DNA of 64,000 bases from Parapedobacter sp051400755 (GTDB lineage Bacteria; Bacteroidota; Bacteroidia; Sphingobacteriales; Sphingobacteriaceae). The translations under genes were made by a program, and so were the position numbers. This document shows positions 35,887-44,739 of this stretch, piece after piece (positions within the stretch are counted from its first letter, which is position 1; the number at the start of each line of letters is the position of its first letter). Location: assembly GCF_051400755.1 (NCBI RefSeq), contig NZ_JBLFFL010000006.1, positions 186,001 to 250,000 on the forward strand, in the 5' to 3' direction. The notes beneath the pieces are model-generated. The model searched no databases. It was given only the letters and a program-made list of their open reading frames with translations, and was not told where the DNA came from.

Positions 35887-37239
35887 TTATGCCTTGGCGA
35901 TCTCCTTAGCGTGCTTCTGAATCTTCCGGATAGCCATTGCAATCTGTTCCATATTTTCCCGCGTGCCAAGCAGCATCGTCTGGAAGAACCAAAGCGATTG
36001 CTCACCGGTCAGCTGATCGTTTTGCGGACATTCATTGCGCTCCAACCATTCCTTCATGGTCTTCTCGCCATAAATCTTAAGATAATGCGGATTCGTCGCT
36101 AAACCGGTAACGTAACTGTCACGGTTCATTTGGCCGTAACCCACCCCACATGGGATTCCCTCGGCATTGATCGCTTCCACAAACTTATCGCGGCTCAATC
36201 CATTGAAATGCTCCTTCATGTAGCGGAACATATATAAATGGTAAGCGCTGCGGGTAGTGCCGGAATAAAGTTTTGCCGGTTCGATTCCCGGAATTTCCGC
36301 TAACAGCTTGTTCAGGTAGTCCGCGTTTTCGGTGCGCCGCTTTACTTGGTCCTGCAGACGCGACATTTGGGCTAGCAAGAGGTTGCCTTGAAACTCCGTA
36401 AGCCTCATATTCGTCGCCCTGGTGCCGGTACCCGTCCCGTAGGACGTCGTGGTTCCGCCCTGGCCCTGGTTATGAAAGGTATAACATGCCCGCGCGAAAT
36501 CCTCATCGTTGGTCAGGATAGCCCCGCCCTCCGCACAATTGAGGTTTTTGGATGACTGGAAGCTGAAGGCACCGGCCAACCCGAAATTGCCCACCTTCTT
36601 TCCTTTCCATTCAGCCAGGTGCGCCTGGCATGCATCCTCGACGATGGGAATACCGGTTTTTTCGCCTAAGCGCATAAACGCGTCGATGTCTGCCGGCGAT
36701 CCACCGATGTGTACCGGCATGATCGCTTTGGTTTGCGCGGTAACCGCAGCCTCCGCCTTTTTCGCATCGATCTGAAAGGTTTCCATGTCAGTATCCACCA
36801 ATATGGGCAGCGCATAGTTGAGTACGACCACGTTGTACGTGGCAATAAACGTGTATACCGGGATGATCACTTCGTCGCCCGGGCCGATGTCCATCGCTCC
36901 CAAAATTGTCGACAAAGCGGCCGTTCCGCTGGATACGCCCAAGCAATGATTAGCACCCGTTAACTGTGCGTAGGCCTTTTCAAAATTGGCCATCACCTGA
37001 CCGTCGAGACGACCCCACCTTCCGCTTTTGAGCACAGCCAGCAGTGCTTTTTCTTCCGTTTCGTTAAAAAGCGGCCATGATGAAAACCCTGTACTATAGC
37101 TTTTACTCCCCCCCAGAATTGCTGGCCGGCCATCTTGCATGCTTGCGAACGATAGTTTCGGGAAGCCTCCCAAGGCGACACCTGCCCCGGCCATCGCGGC
37201 CGTTCCAATAAAATTTCGGCGATTCAATTTATTTGTCAT
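35887..37239 (-). CDS. DegT/DnrJ/EryC1/StrS aminotransferase with twin-arginine leader
   Basis: This 450-residue fold-type I PLP enzyme of the sugar aminotransferase family begins with a Tat-like leader (NRRNFIGTAAMAGAGVALGG, 6-25). The PLP apparatus is intact: Asp202 in VEDACQAH, Lys231 in FSFQSSKNLNCAEGG (Schiff base), GVSSGTAALSTIL near 101 for phosphate, and DTDMETFQID near 149. The ATG at 37239 is preferred over a TTG at 37251. Cytosolic homologues aminate keto-sugars for glycan synthesis; an exported copy inside a glycan-utilisation operon, near an exported Gfo/Idh dehydrogenase, is unusual. It might remove or transfer amino groups on 3- or 4-keto sugars in the periplasm, but PLP and donor supply there are open questions. 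Confidence 0.92.
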   Translation of the reverse strand: MTNKLNRRNFIGTAAMAGAGVALGGFPKLSFASMQDGRPAILGGSKSYSTGFSSWPLFNETEEKALLAVLKSGRWGRLDGQVMANFEKAYAQLTGANHCLGVSSGTAALSTILGAMDIGPGDEVIIPVYTFIATYNVVVLNYALPILVDTDMETFQIDAKKAEAAVTAQTKAIMPVHIGGSPADIDAFMRLGEKTGIPIVEDACQAHLAEWKGKKVGNFGLAGAFSFQSSKNLNCAEGGAILTNDEDFARACYTFHNQGQGGTTTSYGTGTGTRATNMRLTEFQGNLLLAQMSRLQDQVKRRTENADYLNKLLAEIPGIEPAKLYSGTTRSAYHLYMFRYMKEHFNGLSRDKFVEAINAEGIPCGVGYGQMNRDSYVTGLATNPHYLKIYGEKTMKEWLERNECPQNDQLTGEQSLWFFQTMLLGTRENMEQIAMAIRKIQKHAKEIAKA

Positions 37240-37255
37240 AACGATTATCAATTTG

Positions 37256-37930
37256 CTAATTAACTGGTTGTATTTTTTGTGGACTATAATTATAGTAATT
37301 CCCCGGATTATTGGTGCGCGCGAATGCCCGAATATAATTGATCTCCCCGCTAACCAATCCGGTTATCGTATACGTTCGCTCACCGGAAAGCAAGCCTTCG
37401 GCCTCCACCTGTTCCTCTTGAAACTTATTCGCGCCGACGCTCAATATGTTGGGATGCTCATAGGTATTCCATGCAATGCCGATTCGGGACAGTATTTGCG
37501 CATCATTTACTTTTTCATAAGCGACCTTGACCGTTGCTGTCGTACCATTGACGGCAATATCCGATATCCAAACCCGCACATGAGGGGTCACCTCAATCTC
37601 CACCTCGGTGTCACCACGCATGGCCAACGCCACACGCTCGGGATTTACCGGCGTAAATGGTCCCACCGCGGTATACGTATAATCGCCTGCGAAAACCCGT
37701 GAATTTACAAAAGTTCCATCCGGATACGTTACCAAATTTTGGGGTTGGGAATCGCTATATTCATATAGCTGCACAATCGTGCCCCCATTTATTCCGCCGG
37801 ATTCCACCAGCTCTCCCGTTTCAGCGTCTACCACGCTACCCGAAAGCGTCAAGTCCGGCATTTCGTAATTATCGAGTTCGCATCCTGCGAACACGATGGC
37901 CATTGAGAGGCACATAATGATCTTATTCAT
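37256..37930 (-). CDS. DUF3823 lipoprotein (PUL surface accessory)
   Basis: This protein of 224 residues starts at the ATG at 37930 (MNKIIMCLSMAIVFAGC), which gives a proper lipobox with Cys17; the open frame extends eight codons upstream without purpose. Two beta domains follow: an N-terminal carboxypeptidase-regulatory-like repeat (about 25-110, TLSGSVVDAETGELVESGG) and a fibronectin-type C-terminal domain (about 115-220, HVRVWISDIAVNGTTATVKV, EINYIRAFARTNNPG). DUF3823 proteins almost always sit directly after a SusD gene and are thought to be surface glycan-binding accessories. Here it lies 17 nt after susD. Confidence 0.9.
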   Translation of the reverse strand: MNKIIMCLSMAIVFAGCELDNYEMPDLTLSGSVVDAETGELVESGGINGGTIVQLYEYSDSQPQNLVTYPDGTFVNSRVFAGDYTYTAVGPFTPVNPERVALAMRGDTEVEIEVTPHVRVWISDIAVNGTTATVKVAYEKVNDAQILSRIGIAWNTYEHPNILSVGANKFQEEQVEAEGLLSGERTYTITGLVSGEINYIRAFARTNNPGNYYNYSPQKIQPVN

Positions 37931-37947
37931 CGTATTGGTCGTTATCC

Positions 37948-39711
37948 TTACCATCCCGGATTATTTACAATTTGTCTGTTCGAAGCGCTGTATCCTGCAA
38001 GGTTGCTATAGTAGTCCCGCTCCTGGAATACGCGGGGTTGGCCATTATCCAATGGTGCCCCGCTCACCCGTTTGAAAATATACTTGTAGTCACTACCGGT
38101 ATATTTCAAATAAGGCCATAATCCACTGACATAGGTATTACGGAAAATATCCGTCCCGATGCGGTAGCGTTTAATATCCCAGAATCGCTTGTCCTCAAAC
38201 GCCAATTCCACTTTGCGTTCGTTGCGAATGCGTTCACGTGTCAACTCCGCAGCAGTAAGCGGCTTTATCCCTGCACGGTTCCGTACCTGATTGATGGCAT
38301 TCAATGACGCTGCCAAGTCAATATCCGCCTCAAACGAAGCTTCGGCAAGCGTCAGCAGTATTTCGGCATAGCGAAAATCGATGTAGTTCTGCGTCGAACG
38401 AGATTCCGGCACAATGCCGCCTGCCGGATCGAGGTACTTCTTCAGGTAAAACCCCGTCTTGCCCACATCGCCCAGCGTATAGGGACCTTCCCGGCCTACC
38501 TGCAACATGCTCGGATCGGCTTCAAAGGGTGCATTTCGGGTACTATAGAGCGTCCCATCGGTGTCGTATATACCCCTGTATATCTGTACGTTTCGGCCAA
38601 TAAAAGGTGATTCAGACCGCAGCACGGTTGCCGTAAACCGGGGATCCTTTCCAGCGAACAATTCGTCGGGCGAATCAAATTCTTTTCCTTCGAAGTCCAA
38701 CTCGCCAGTGCGTCCATCGATATATTCATAAGACTCCACCATGGATAGTATCGGTGCCTGCGAATTGCCGCAACATCCGGGTTTGAATCCGTCGGGAAGG
38801 TTGAACGTGTCATAGCTGTGCATTTTATCCGCACTATAAGCTTTTTGGAATATCACTTCTTGGTTATTCTTCTGGAGGAATATCGCCTCAAAATTTGCCG
38901 CCGGATCACCTGATTTCGTTTCCGGATCGTATAAATTGTCAAAAAGCGCGAACTTCTCAGAATCGACAATATATTTGGCCGCTTTATACGCTTCATTGAA
39001 ATACGCATTCGCCTTTTCGGCAGGTATACCGACCAATCCATTCAGTTGGACCGATCCGAATTTCGCAATGGAACCGGCATACAGCATCGCCCGGGCTTTC
39101 AACGCCTGGGCAGTGGCCTTTGTTGCCCGGTTTGCGCTGCCAGCGTCCCGCTGTTCGGGCAAGTCTGCCGTCGCTTCGTCCAGTTCCTTCATCAAAAACG
39201 CATACACTTCATCCTCTGTGTTTCTAGACACAAAAAGTGCATCAGGGTCATCAAGCGACTGCGCTTCCAGAATCAAAGGCATGCCCCCGTACTTCTTGAC
39301 CAAGTCAAAGTAATAATACGCCCTGATGAAACGGCATTCTGCGGCAATCCTCCTTTTCTCCTCCTCAGACAGCACGCTGCTGCCGATTTGCGCCAAAAGG
39401 ACATTCGCCCGGCGGATCCACGTGTACATATTCGTGTTCAACGTGAGGCCGTGGTCGCCGTAGTTATTCACCACCGTAATACCTGCATATGGATGCGACG
39501 CTTCATCCGTCAGATTAGATTCAAATGTGTTGCTCCTCGCGTGACCTATCGGGATATTGTCATAAAGGGCCACCAGATACAGATCGATCAACGCAGCGGA
39601 CGACCAAACGTCCGCATCCGATATCCGGTCCATTGGTTTCCTGTCCAGTACATCCTTGATACAGGACGATAGCAATGTAGACAGCAATACGAATACTATT
39701 TTAATTCTCAT
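37948..39711 (-). CDS. RagB/SusD family nutrient-binding lipoprotein
   Basis: This 587-residue outer-surface lipoprotein has lipobox LLSTLLSSC (Cys17). It has the TPR-rich SusD fold: MDRISDADVWSSAALIDLYL near 32, AECRFIRAYYYFDLVKKYGGMPL-type TPR near 128-150, and the conserved C-terminal NAINQVRNRAGIKPLTAAEL / RIRNERKVELAFEDKRFWDIKRY near 490-530. It forms a lid over the SusC channel and delivers ligand to it. It is 12 nt downstream of susC. The ligand specificity cannot be read from sequence, but the operon points to an amino-sugar-containing glycan or muropeptide-like material. Confidence 0.96.
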   Translation of the reverse strand: MRIKIVFVLLSTLLSSCIKDVLDRKPMDRISDADVWSSAALIDLYLVALYDNIPIGHARSNTFESNLTDEASHPYAGITVVNNYGDHGLTLNTNMYTWIRRANVLLAQIGSSVLSEEEKRRIAAECRFIRAYYYFDLVKKYGGMPLILEAQSLDDPDALFVSRNTEDEVYAFLMKELDEATADLPEQRDAGSANRATKATAQALKARAMLYAGSIAKFGSVQLNGLVGIPAEKANAYFNEAYKAAKYIVDSEKFALFDNLYDPETKSGDPAANFEAIFLQKNNQEVIFQKAYSADKMHSYDTFNLPDGFKPGCCGNSQAPILSMVESYEYIDGRTGELDFEGKEFDSPDELFAGKDPRFTATVLRSESPFIGRNVQIYRGIYDTDGTLYSTRNAPFEADPSMLQVGREGPYTLGDVGKTGFYLKKYLDPAGGIVPESRSTQNYIDFRYAEILLTLAEASFEADIDLAASLNAINQVRNRAGIKPLTAAELTRERIRNERKVELAFEDKRFWDIKRYRIGTDIFRNTYVSGLWPYLKYTGSDYKYIFKRVSGAPLDNGQPRVFQERDYYSNLAGYSASNRQIVNNPGW

Positions 39712-39723
39712 CTTCGTAGCGAT

Positions 39724-42700
39724 TTAAAAGGTGATGCTGACACCAGCATTGTACGTTTTTTGCTGCGGATAGTAGGATAGCCTTCCGGTAGGGGCTTCCG
39801 GATCCATGTAGTCCATACCGGTAAACGTCAGCAGATTGAATCCGCTCAACGTAAACGCCATATCCTGCACGCCGATTTTGGAAAATGCCGAATGCGTAAA
39901 CCGATACGTAATGTTTAACGCTTTTAGCCGGATATAAGACGCATCTTGCAGCCAAAAGGAAGACACCATTTTGTTATTCGGGGCGCCGTCGTTGATGGTC
40001 GCGGGATATTTGCCCGGAATCCATTCCGAGTTCGGGTCATTGATATCTGCGCGCCGCCACCGGTCCATAAAGTAGGCGTACGTGCTCATATCGTTGGCAA
40101 ACGGCTGCACGAGATAATGCTCTTGATACATACTGAATTTAGCCGATCCCTGCCACAGCATTGAGGCAGACAGGTTCTTCCAGCTCATCCCCATGTTGAC
40201 ACCGAAGTTGATTTCGGGATTATATCCCCGTCCGATAGGCTGATAGTCATCCCCATTGATTACACCATCGCCATTGAAATCATCATATTTAATGTCCCCG
40301 GGACGCAAGGTCGAATTGGAGTAGCCATCTTGGATAGGTGAGCTTTTGATCTCTTCATAGGATTGGAACTGGCCGATTGCGCTTAGACCGTTGAATCGAT
40401 TGGTATACCGGTTCTGTTCGTTGCTCCGCCAATTATGGTATTGGGAATTAAATGCTCCTTGCTCGACATGGGTAAATTTTGCCCGTGTAAAGGATACATT
40501 CCCGCTAATATTGTAGCTGATTTCATTGACATGATGACGGTGCCCTAAGATCAGTTCAAACCCCCTCACCAGGTCCTCGTTCAAATTTTCGTCAGGCAAG
40601 GTTGCACCAAACGTGTTCGGGATCTGCAGCGCCCGCTTCGATAAAATGTTCTTCCGCCACCTGCTGAATACTTCAGCTTCAGCCGTGAGCAATCCGTTCC
40701 AAAGGCTGAGATCAACCCCCAAGTTGAGCATGTTGATCTCTTCCCAGGTAATATTGGGATTAGCAATCCCGGCATCAACCAATCCATTGGTGACCGCCGT
40801 ACCGCCCAGGATGTAAGAGGAAGAAGGAAACACATAGCCCGTCAGAAACTGGAAATTACCCGTATTGTCATTGCCCAACTGTCCATAAGAAGCCCTTAGT
40901 TTCAGGTTATCGATGACCGAGACATTGTTCTTGAAAAACGCCTCGTCAGAAATCCGCCAACCTGCTGAATATCCCGAAAAATACCCCCACCGGTACTCGG
41001 GCGGGAAGCGAGGGGAACCATCATAGCGGAAACTGTATTCCAATAAGTACTTACCCTTATAATCGTAATTGAACCGGCCCACAACACTCTGCCGGCCGCT
41101 ATCCCCCGCGGTACCCCGGTTTGTCTGGTCCAACGCAGGACCGGCAAAGATCTGGTCGATAGGCACCACATAATTGATCCGGGTACCCCCTATCGAACTG
41201 GAAATATCTTCCATTTCCTCATACAGCACCATTGCACTTACGTTGTGATCTTCTTGGAAACTCCGGTTATAGTTAAGCGATGCCTGAATCCGCGACCCAA
41301 CCATTTTCAGGCTATTGAGATCCAAGGTATTGCTTTCGCGCGCGCCGGTTTGCGTTGATGTCGCTGTGACCGGATCCCACGTATACAGGCCGTATTGCTT
41401 CATCCATTGTTTGCGGTCTTCGAAATACAAATCCCGCACGCCTGTTATCTTAGCACTCAAGCCCGGTACAAATGGGATTTTATAATCAATGGTGAGATTA
41501 CCCTGGATGGCATTTACCTGATTGCGGATATAGCCTGTCAGATCCCGGTCCAGATACGCGATCAGGCCATAGTTGCTGTTCTGAATCTTGCCATCCGGCG
41601 TATATGGATTTACGATCGGCCATTGATATTGCATCCACGAAGCCATCAAATAAGCGTCTTGCACCAAATTATTCCTGTTTTCCGTCCGCGCGCCAAGGTC
41701 CAACGAGACACTCAAGCCGTCCGTGATCTGCGCATTCACATTAGACCGGAAATTGTACTTTCTATAATCCTGATTACCCCCTTTCCACATCGCTGCCTGA
41801 TCCGTCTGTCCGAGCAAGAAAAAGTATTTAATGTGCTCGCTGCCCCCCCGGACGGTAGCATTGTGCTGAACCTGAGGCGTATAATCCCGCACAAACAGAT
41901 CGTAGTAATCGACATTCGGATAATTCAATGGGTCGCTTCCATTCCGGAACTTTTCGAGCTCCTCATCGGTATACACCGGCGAGCCACCACTATTCACGGC
42001 AGCCTCGTTTTTCAGTATCGCAAACTCCTCTGAAGTCACGAAACGCGGATAGTTAGTGACGTGCTGCAATCCATAATTGAACGAATAATTAAACACCGGC
42101 TTACCTATGGTGCCTTTTTTTGTCGTGATCAATACCACACCATTGCCACCGCTGACCCCGTACACTGCGGTAGACGCCGCATCCTTCAATACCGTAATAC
42201 TCTCAATCTCATTAGGATCCAATCGGGAAAAATTTCGCCCCACTACGCCATCGACCACGATGAGCGGAGCACCGAACCCCCGAATATTAAAGCTTACATC
42301 GTCATTTCCCGGCTCGCCGCTGCGCTGTACAGCCATCAATCCAGGAAGGTTTCCAGCCATCAGTGCACCCACGTTGGCCGCCGGAACGATCGATAGCTGC
42401 TTGGCATCCATGGTCGCTACCGCACCGGTCAGATTCGCCTTTTTCTGCGTACCATAGCCTACTACCACCACCTCCTCCAATGCGCTTTGGGCACTCACCA
42501 ATGTAACCTCTAGCTGGTCTCTGCCAGCGATAGCGATTTCCTGCGGTTCATATCCAAGATACGTAAACAAAAGCGTATCCGTCTGAGCAGCATTGATGGT
42601 AAACTGCCCCACGTCATCCGTTGTTGTACTGTTAGCGGGTTGATGTTTGACAGCGACCGACACCCCGGTCAATAATACGCCTTCTTCATTGGAGGTCCGG

Positions 42701-42834
42701 CCATTGATTCGCGTTTGCTGCTGGGCCCAGCCGACATGAACCTGTACGACCAACAGCAGCGCCATGCTGAATGTTGCAAGAACACACCCGCAGGCAGGGG
42801 GCCTCAAAAGTTTAAATGTCCATGGTCTTTTCAT
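39724..42834 (-). CDS. SusC/RagA family TonB-dependent outer-membrane transporter
   Basis: This 1036-residue protein has a signal peptide (VLATFSMALLLVVQVHVGWAQ, about 18-38), a carboxypeptidase-D-like regulatory domain (about 42-112, INGRTSNEEGVLLTGVSV, LLFTYLGYEPQEIAI), a TonB box-like EEVVVVGYGTQKKANLTGAV near 120-138, a plug (about 125-230) and a 22-strand barrel ending in the aromatic ITF. There is no STN domain, so an anti-sigma switch is not expected. It is the first gene of the eleven-gene operon, preceded by a near-consensus promoter at 42943-42973, with a leader of about 100 nt. Confidence 0.97.
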   Translation of the reverse strand: MKRPWTFKLLRPPACGCVLATFSMALLLVVQVHVGWAQQQTRINGRTSNEEGVLLTGVSVAVKHQPANSTTTDDVGQFTINAAQTDTLLFTYLGYEPQEIAIAGRDQLEVTLVSAQSALEEVVVVGYGTQKKANLTGAVATMDAKQLSIVPAANVGALMAGNLPGLMAVQRSGEPGNDDVSFNIRGFGAPLIVVDGVVGRNFSRLDPNEIESITVLKDAASTAVYGVSGGNGVVLITTKKGTIGKPVFNYSFNYGLQHVTNYPRFVTSEEFAILKNEAAVNSGGSPVYTDEELEKFRNGSDPLNYPNVDYYDLFVRDYTPQVQHNATVRGGSEHIKYFFLLGQTDQAAMWKGGNQDYRKYNFRSNVNAQITDGLSVSLDLGARTENRNNLVQDAYLMASWMQYQWPIVNPYTPDGKIQNSNYGLIAYLDRDLTGYIRNQVNAIQGNLTIDYKIPFVPGLSAKITGVRDLYFEDRKQWMKQYGLYTWDPVTATSTQTGARESNTLDLNSLKMVGSRIQASLNYNRSFQEDHNVSAMVLYEEMEDISSSIGGTRINYVVPIDQIFAGPALDQTNRGTAGDSGRQSVVGRFNYDYKGKYLLEYSFRYDGSPRFPPEYRWGYFSGYSAGWRISDEAFFKNNVSVIDNLKLRASYGQLGNDNTGNFQFLTGYVFPSSSYILGGTAVTNGLVDAGIANPNITWEEINMLNLGVDLSLWNGLLTAEAEVFSRWRKNILSKRALQIPNTFGATLPDENLNEDLVRGFELILGHRHHVNEISYNISGNVSFTRAKFTHVEQGAFNSQYHNWRSNEQNRYTNRFNGLSAIGQFQSYEEIKSSPIQDGYSNSTLRPGDIKYDDFNGDGVINGDDYQPIGRGYNPEINFGVNMGMSWKNLSASMLWQGSAKFSMYQEHYLVQPFANDMSTYAYFMDRWRRADINDPNSEWIPGKYPATINDGAPNNKMVSSFWLQDASYIRLKALNITYRFTHSAFSKIGVQDMAFTLSGFNLLTFTGMDYMDPEAPTGRLSYYPQQKTYNAGVSITF

Positions 42835-42942
42835 AATTCCCGTGGTTAGTTAGGGGGGTTAAAATCATTTATTTAGTCAGTAACCGATTCCATATGCCGT
42901 TATTATGCCAATTTCAAAATGTAAATAACCGCATATTAAACG

Positions 42943-42973
42943 CAAATATATGATGATGCTTTGAATTACACAA
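42943..42973 (-). promoter_or_regulatory. Bacteroidota promoter of the susC operon
   Basis: On the minus strand, TATATTTG (42950 to 42943) matches TAnnTTTG, and a TTG (42973 to 42971) lies 20 nt upstream as the -33 element. The 5' leader before the susC ATG would be about 100 nt. Confidence 0.7.
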
Positions 42974-43063
42974 GAAATCATGCAAAATAAACGATATAAT
43001 AATGCAGAAAACTTGCACATCTAACTAGACCACTCCCACAAACCTGTAAAAAATACCGCCAAA

Positions 43064-43095
43064 TTTGCAACAACAGGTAATATCAACTATTTTTG
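43064..43095 (+). promoter_or_regulatory. Bacteroidota promoter of the DeoR regulator gene
   Basis: TTTG at 43064-43067 and TATTTTTG at 43088-43095 are separated by exactly 20 nt, a full match to the -33/-7 consensus. The leader before the ATG at 43195 would be about 93 nt. Confidence 0.75.
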
Positions 43096-43194
43096 CTTGA
43101 CATTTGCGGTTTTTACACACGAAGCCGCAAGGCCAAAAATTTATATTAAATCGAGCATTAATTTTCAGCGCTTGCGAAAGTAAGTTCATCCGTT

Positions 43195-43944
43195 ATGAGA
43201 AAAGATAAGCGACATGCCATTATTTTGAGGGAGGTAGACCTCCACAATAAAGTGCTTTCCGTAGATTTAAGCGAACAGCTAAACGTTTCTGATGACACCA
43301 TCCGCCGTGATATTAAGGAATTGGCATCCGAAGGAAAGCTGATTAGAATACACGGCGGGGCTGTCGGCAAGTCCTTCGTCACGCCGTTCAATGCCGACAA
43401 TGTGGTATATGCTGCCGATGCCAAAGCCAGGATAGCGCATAAGGCTCTTTCGCTGATCAAAAACAGCATGGTCATCCTTACCGAAGGTGGCACCACGATG
43501 CTTGAGCTCGCCAAGGTCATTCCCGCCAACCTGAAGGCCACCTTCATCACCATCAGTCCACAGGTAGCGATCACCCTCGCGCAGCACGAGAGCCTTGATG
43601 TCATCAGCATCGGCGGAAAGCTGCTGAAAAATGCCAACCTCCACGTCGGGGCGAGCGTCGTCAATCAGTTAGCCGGTTTAAAAGCCGACCTCTGCATCCT
43701 CGGCGCCAATGCGTTCTCCTCCGAAGAAGGGCTTACCGACCTCGACTGGGAAGTGGTGCAGGTCAAAAAGGCACTTATCCGGTCGGCCAAGAAAGTCGCC
43801 GTCATCAGCATCTCCGAAAAGCTCAACACCGTGAAGTGGCTCAATATCTGTTCGGCAAGCCAGGTGAGTTACCTGATTACCGAACTCGATCCTACTGATC
43901 CGTTATTGAGCCATTATACCCAAAAGAACATCACGGTGCTGTAG
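43195..43944 (+). CDS. DeoR/GlpR family transcriptional regulator
   Basis: This 249-residue repressor-type protein has an N-terminal winged helix (about 5-58; the recognition-helix signature is VSDDTIRRDIKEL, then LIRIHGGAV) and a C-terminal DeoRC sugar-phosphate sensor domain (about 75-232; EGGTTMLELAKVI, ISIGGKLLKNANLHVGAS, LCILGANAFSSEEGLTDLDWE). DeoR proteins are usually released from DNA by a phosphorylated sugar. As the gene is transcribed divergently from the susC-murQ cluster, it is the obvious regulator, and MurNAc-6-phosphate or GlcNAc-6-phosphate made by the kinase/MurQ route is the likely effector (inference). Confidence 0.94.
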   Translation: MRKDKRHAIILREVDLHNKVLSVDLSEQLNVSDDTIRRDIKELASEGKLIRIHGGAVGKSFVTPFNADNVVYAADAKARIAHKALSLIKNSMVILTEGGTTMLELAKVIPANLKATFITISPQVAITLAQHESLDVISIGGKLLKNANLHVGASVVNQLAGLKADLCILGANAFSSEEGLTDLDWEVVQVKKALIRSAKKVAVISISEKLNTVKWLNICSASQVSYLITELDPTDPLLSHYTQKNITVL

Positions 43945-43979
43945 CGTTTTGTCAACCGAGCCGAACCAAATGGTTGCCG

Positions 43980-44657
43980 CTATCCATCCTTCAAGCAGTC
44001 AGGCGGATTGCGGTTATGATATTTCGCCAATATCCAGAAAGGTTGATTGACAGAATCTGACGGCGTACAATTGACCTCTTTATTGGCTACCGATTCTGAA
44101 CGGGGATTATTCGCTACCTCAGACCGAACGACAAATTTTTTCTCCAGGCACCTGATGGGCTTTTGATCCACGAGGTAAATCCGTCGCTCTGTAATGTTGT
44201 CTTTAGTTGACCCTTCAGGACCGGACTCAAATGCCCACGACACCCTATTTAGGTAAACGAAAAACAGCGTGCTGTCTTGTACGAAGTAGTAATCTACAGC
44301 AGAATGATGGTCGTATTCATTGTATCGATGCACAATCATCCGAAGGCGACCTTTTTCCGAAAAATAACTTACCGTTCCGCTTTTTTCATTATAACATGAG
44401 TATTTGAAAGATGCTGAGTCCAACGTACCTCTTTCTTTTTGTGCGACGATAGCGGCGTATGTGCGCTGTATATCCTCAACCGTGCGCGGTACTTGGTCAG
44501 ATGTTGCCGAAACGATAACAGGCGCAGTTGACATGTCTTTCATTTGGCCCTGTTCGGCTTGCCCAGCTCCTGTGTTGGTCCGCTCTGTACACGAAGCGGC
44601 AAGTAAAATTGTTATCAAATAAACCAGGTTTCTACGCGGTATTATGCTGTATTCCAT
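43980..44657 (-). CDS. Lipoprotein of unknown function
   Basis: This 225-residue protein has a lipobox (YLITILLAASC, Cys23). The mature part has a polar linker (TNTGAGQAEQGQMKDMS), then a mixed domain with Tyr-rich strands (FKYSCYNEKSGTVSYFSEKG, YNEYDHHSAVDYYFVQDSTL, ERRIYLVDQKPIRCLEKKF). I recognise no family, though similar beta-meander lipoproteins are common in Bacteroidota. Several cysteines in the mature part could form disulfides. Base composition is clearly more AT-rich than the flanking operons, as for the next gene, which hints at an accessory stretch. It ends 36 nt from the convergent DeoR gene. Confidence 0.75.
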   Translation of the reverse strand: MEYSIIPRRNLVYLITILLAASCTERTNTGAGQAEQGQMKDMSTAPVIVSATSDQVPRTVEDIQRTYAAIVAQKERGTLDSASFKYSCYNEKSGTVSYFSEKGRLRMIVHRYNEYDHHSAVDYYFVQDSTLFFVYLNRVSWAFESGPEGSTKDNITERRIYLVDQKPIRCLEKKFVVRSEVANNPRSESVANKEVNCTPSDSVNQPFWILAKYHNRNPPDCLKDG

Positions 44658-44712
44658 AACATTATAACGCTATTTGGATGATTTGGTTTCGTGGCATATA
44701 ACAGCAATTGCC

Positions 44713-44720
44713 TAAGTTTG
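44713..44720 (+). promoter_or_regulatory. -7 element (TAAGTTTG) that fixes the amidohydrolase start
   Basis: TAAGTTTG is a full match to the Bacteroidota -7 box. Transcription would start around 44726, after the first possible ATG (44722), so the ATG at 44740 is favoured for the downstream gene. A TTTG at 44682 is farther away (27 nt) than ideal. Confidence 0.55.
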
Positions 44721-44739
44721 CATGAAGAGGCGCTGCCCT

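Larger units (their letters stand above)
42835..43194. other. Divergent control region between susC and the DeoR regulator gene
   Basis: This 360-nt AT-rich gap holds two back-to-back promoters: one reading left into susC (42943-42973) and one reading right into the DeoR gene (43064-43095). The 90 nt between their -33 boxes contain TGCA-rich motifs, including TGCAGAAAACTTGCA (an interrupted inverted repeat of TGCA) and TTTGCAAC, which are candidate operator half-sites. No ORF of note is present. Confidence 0.6.
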
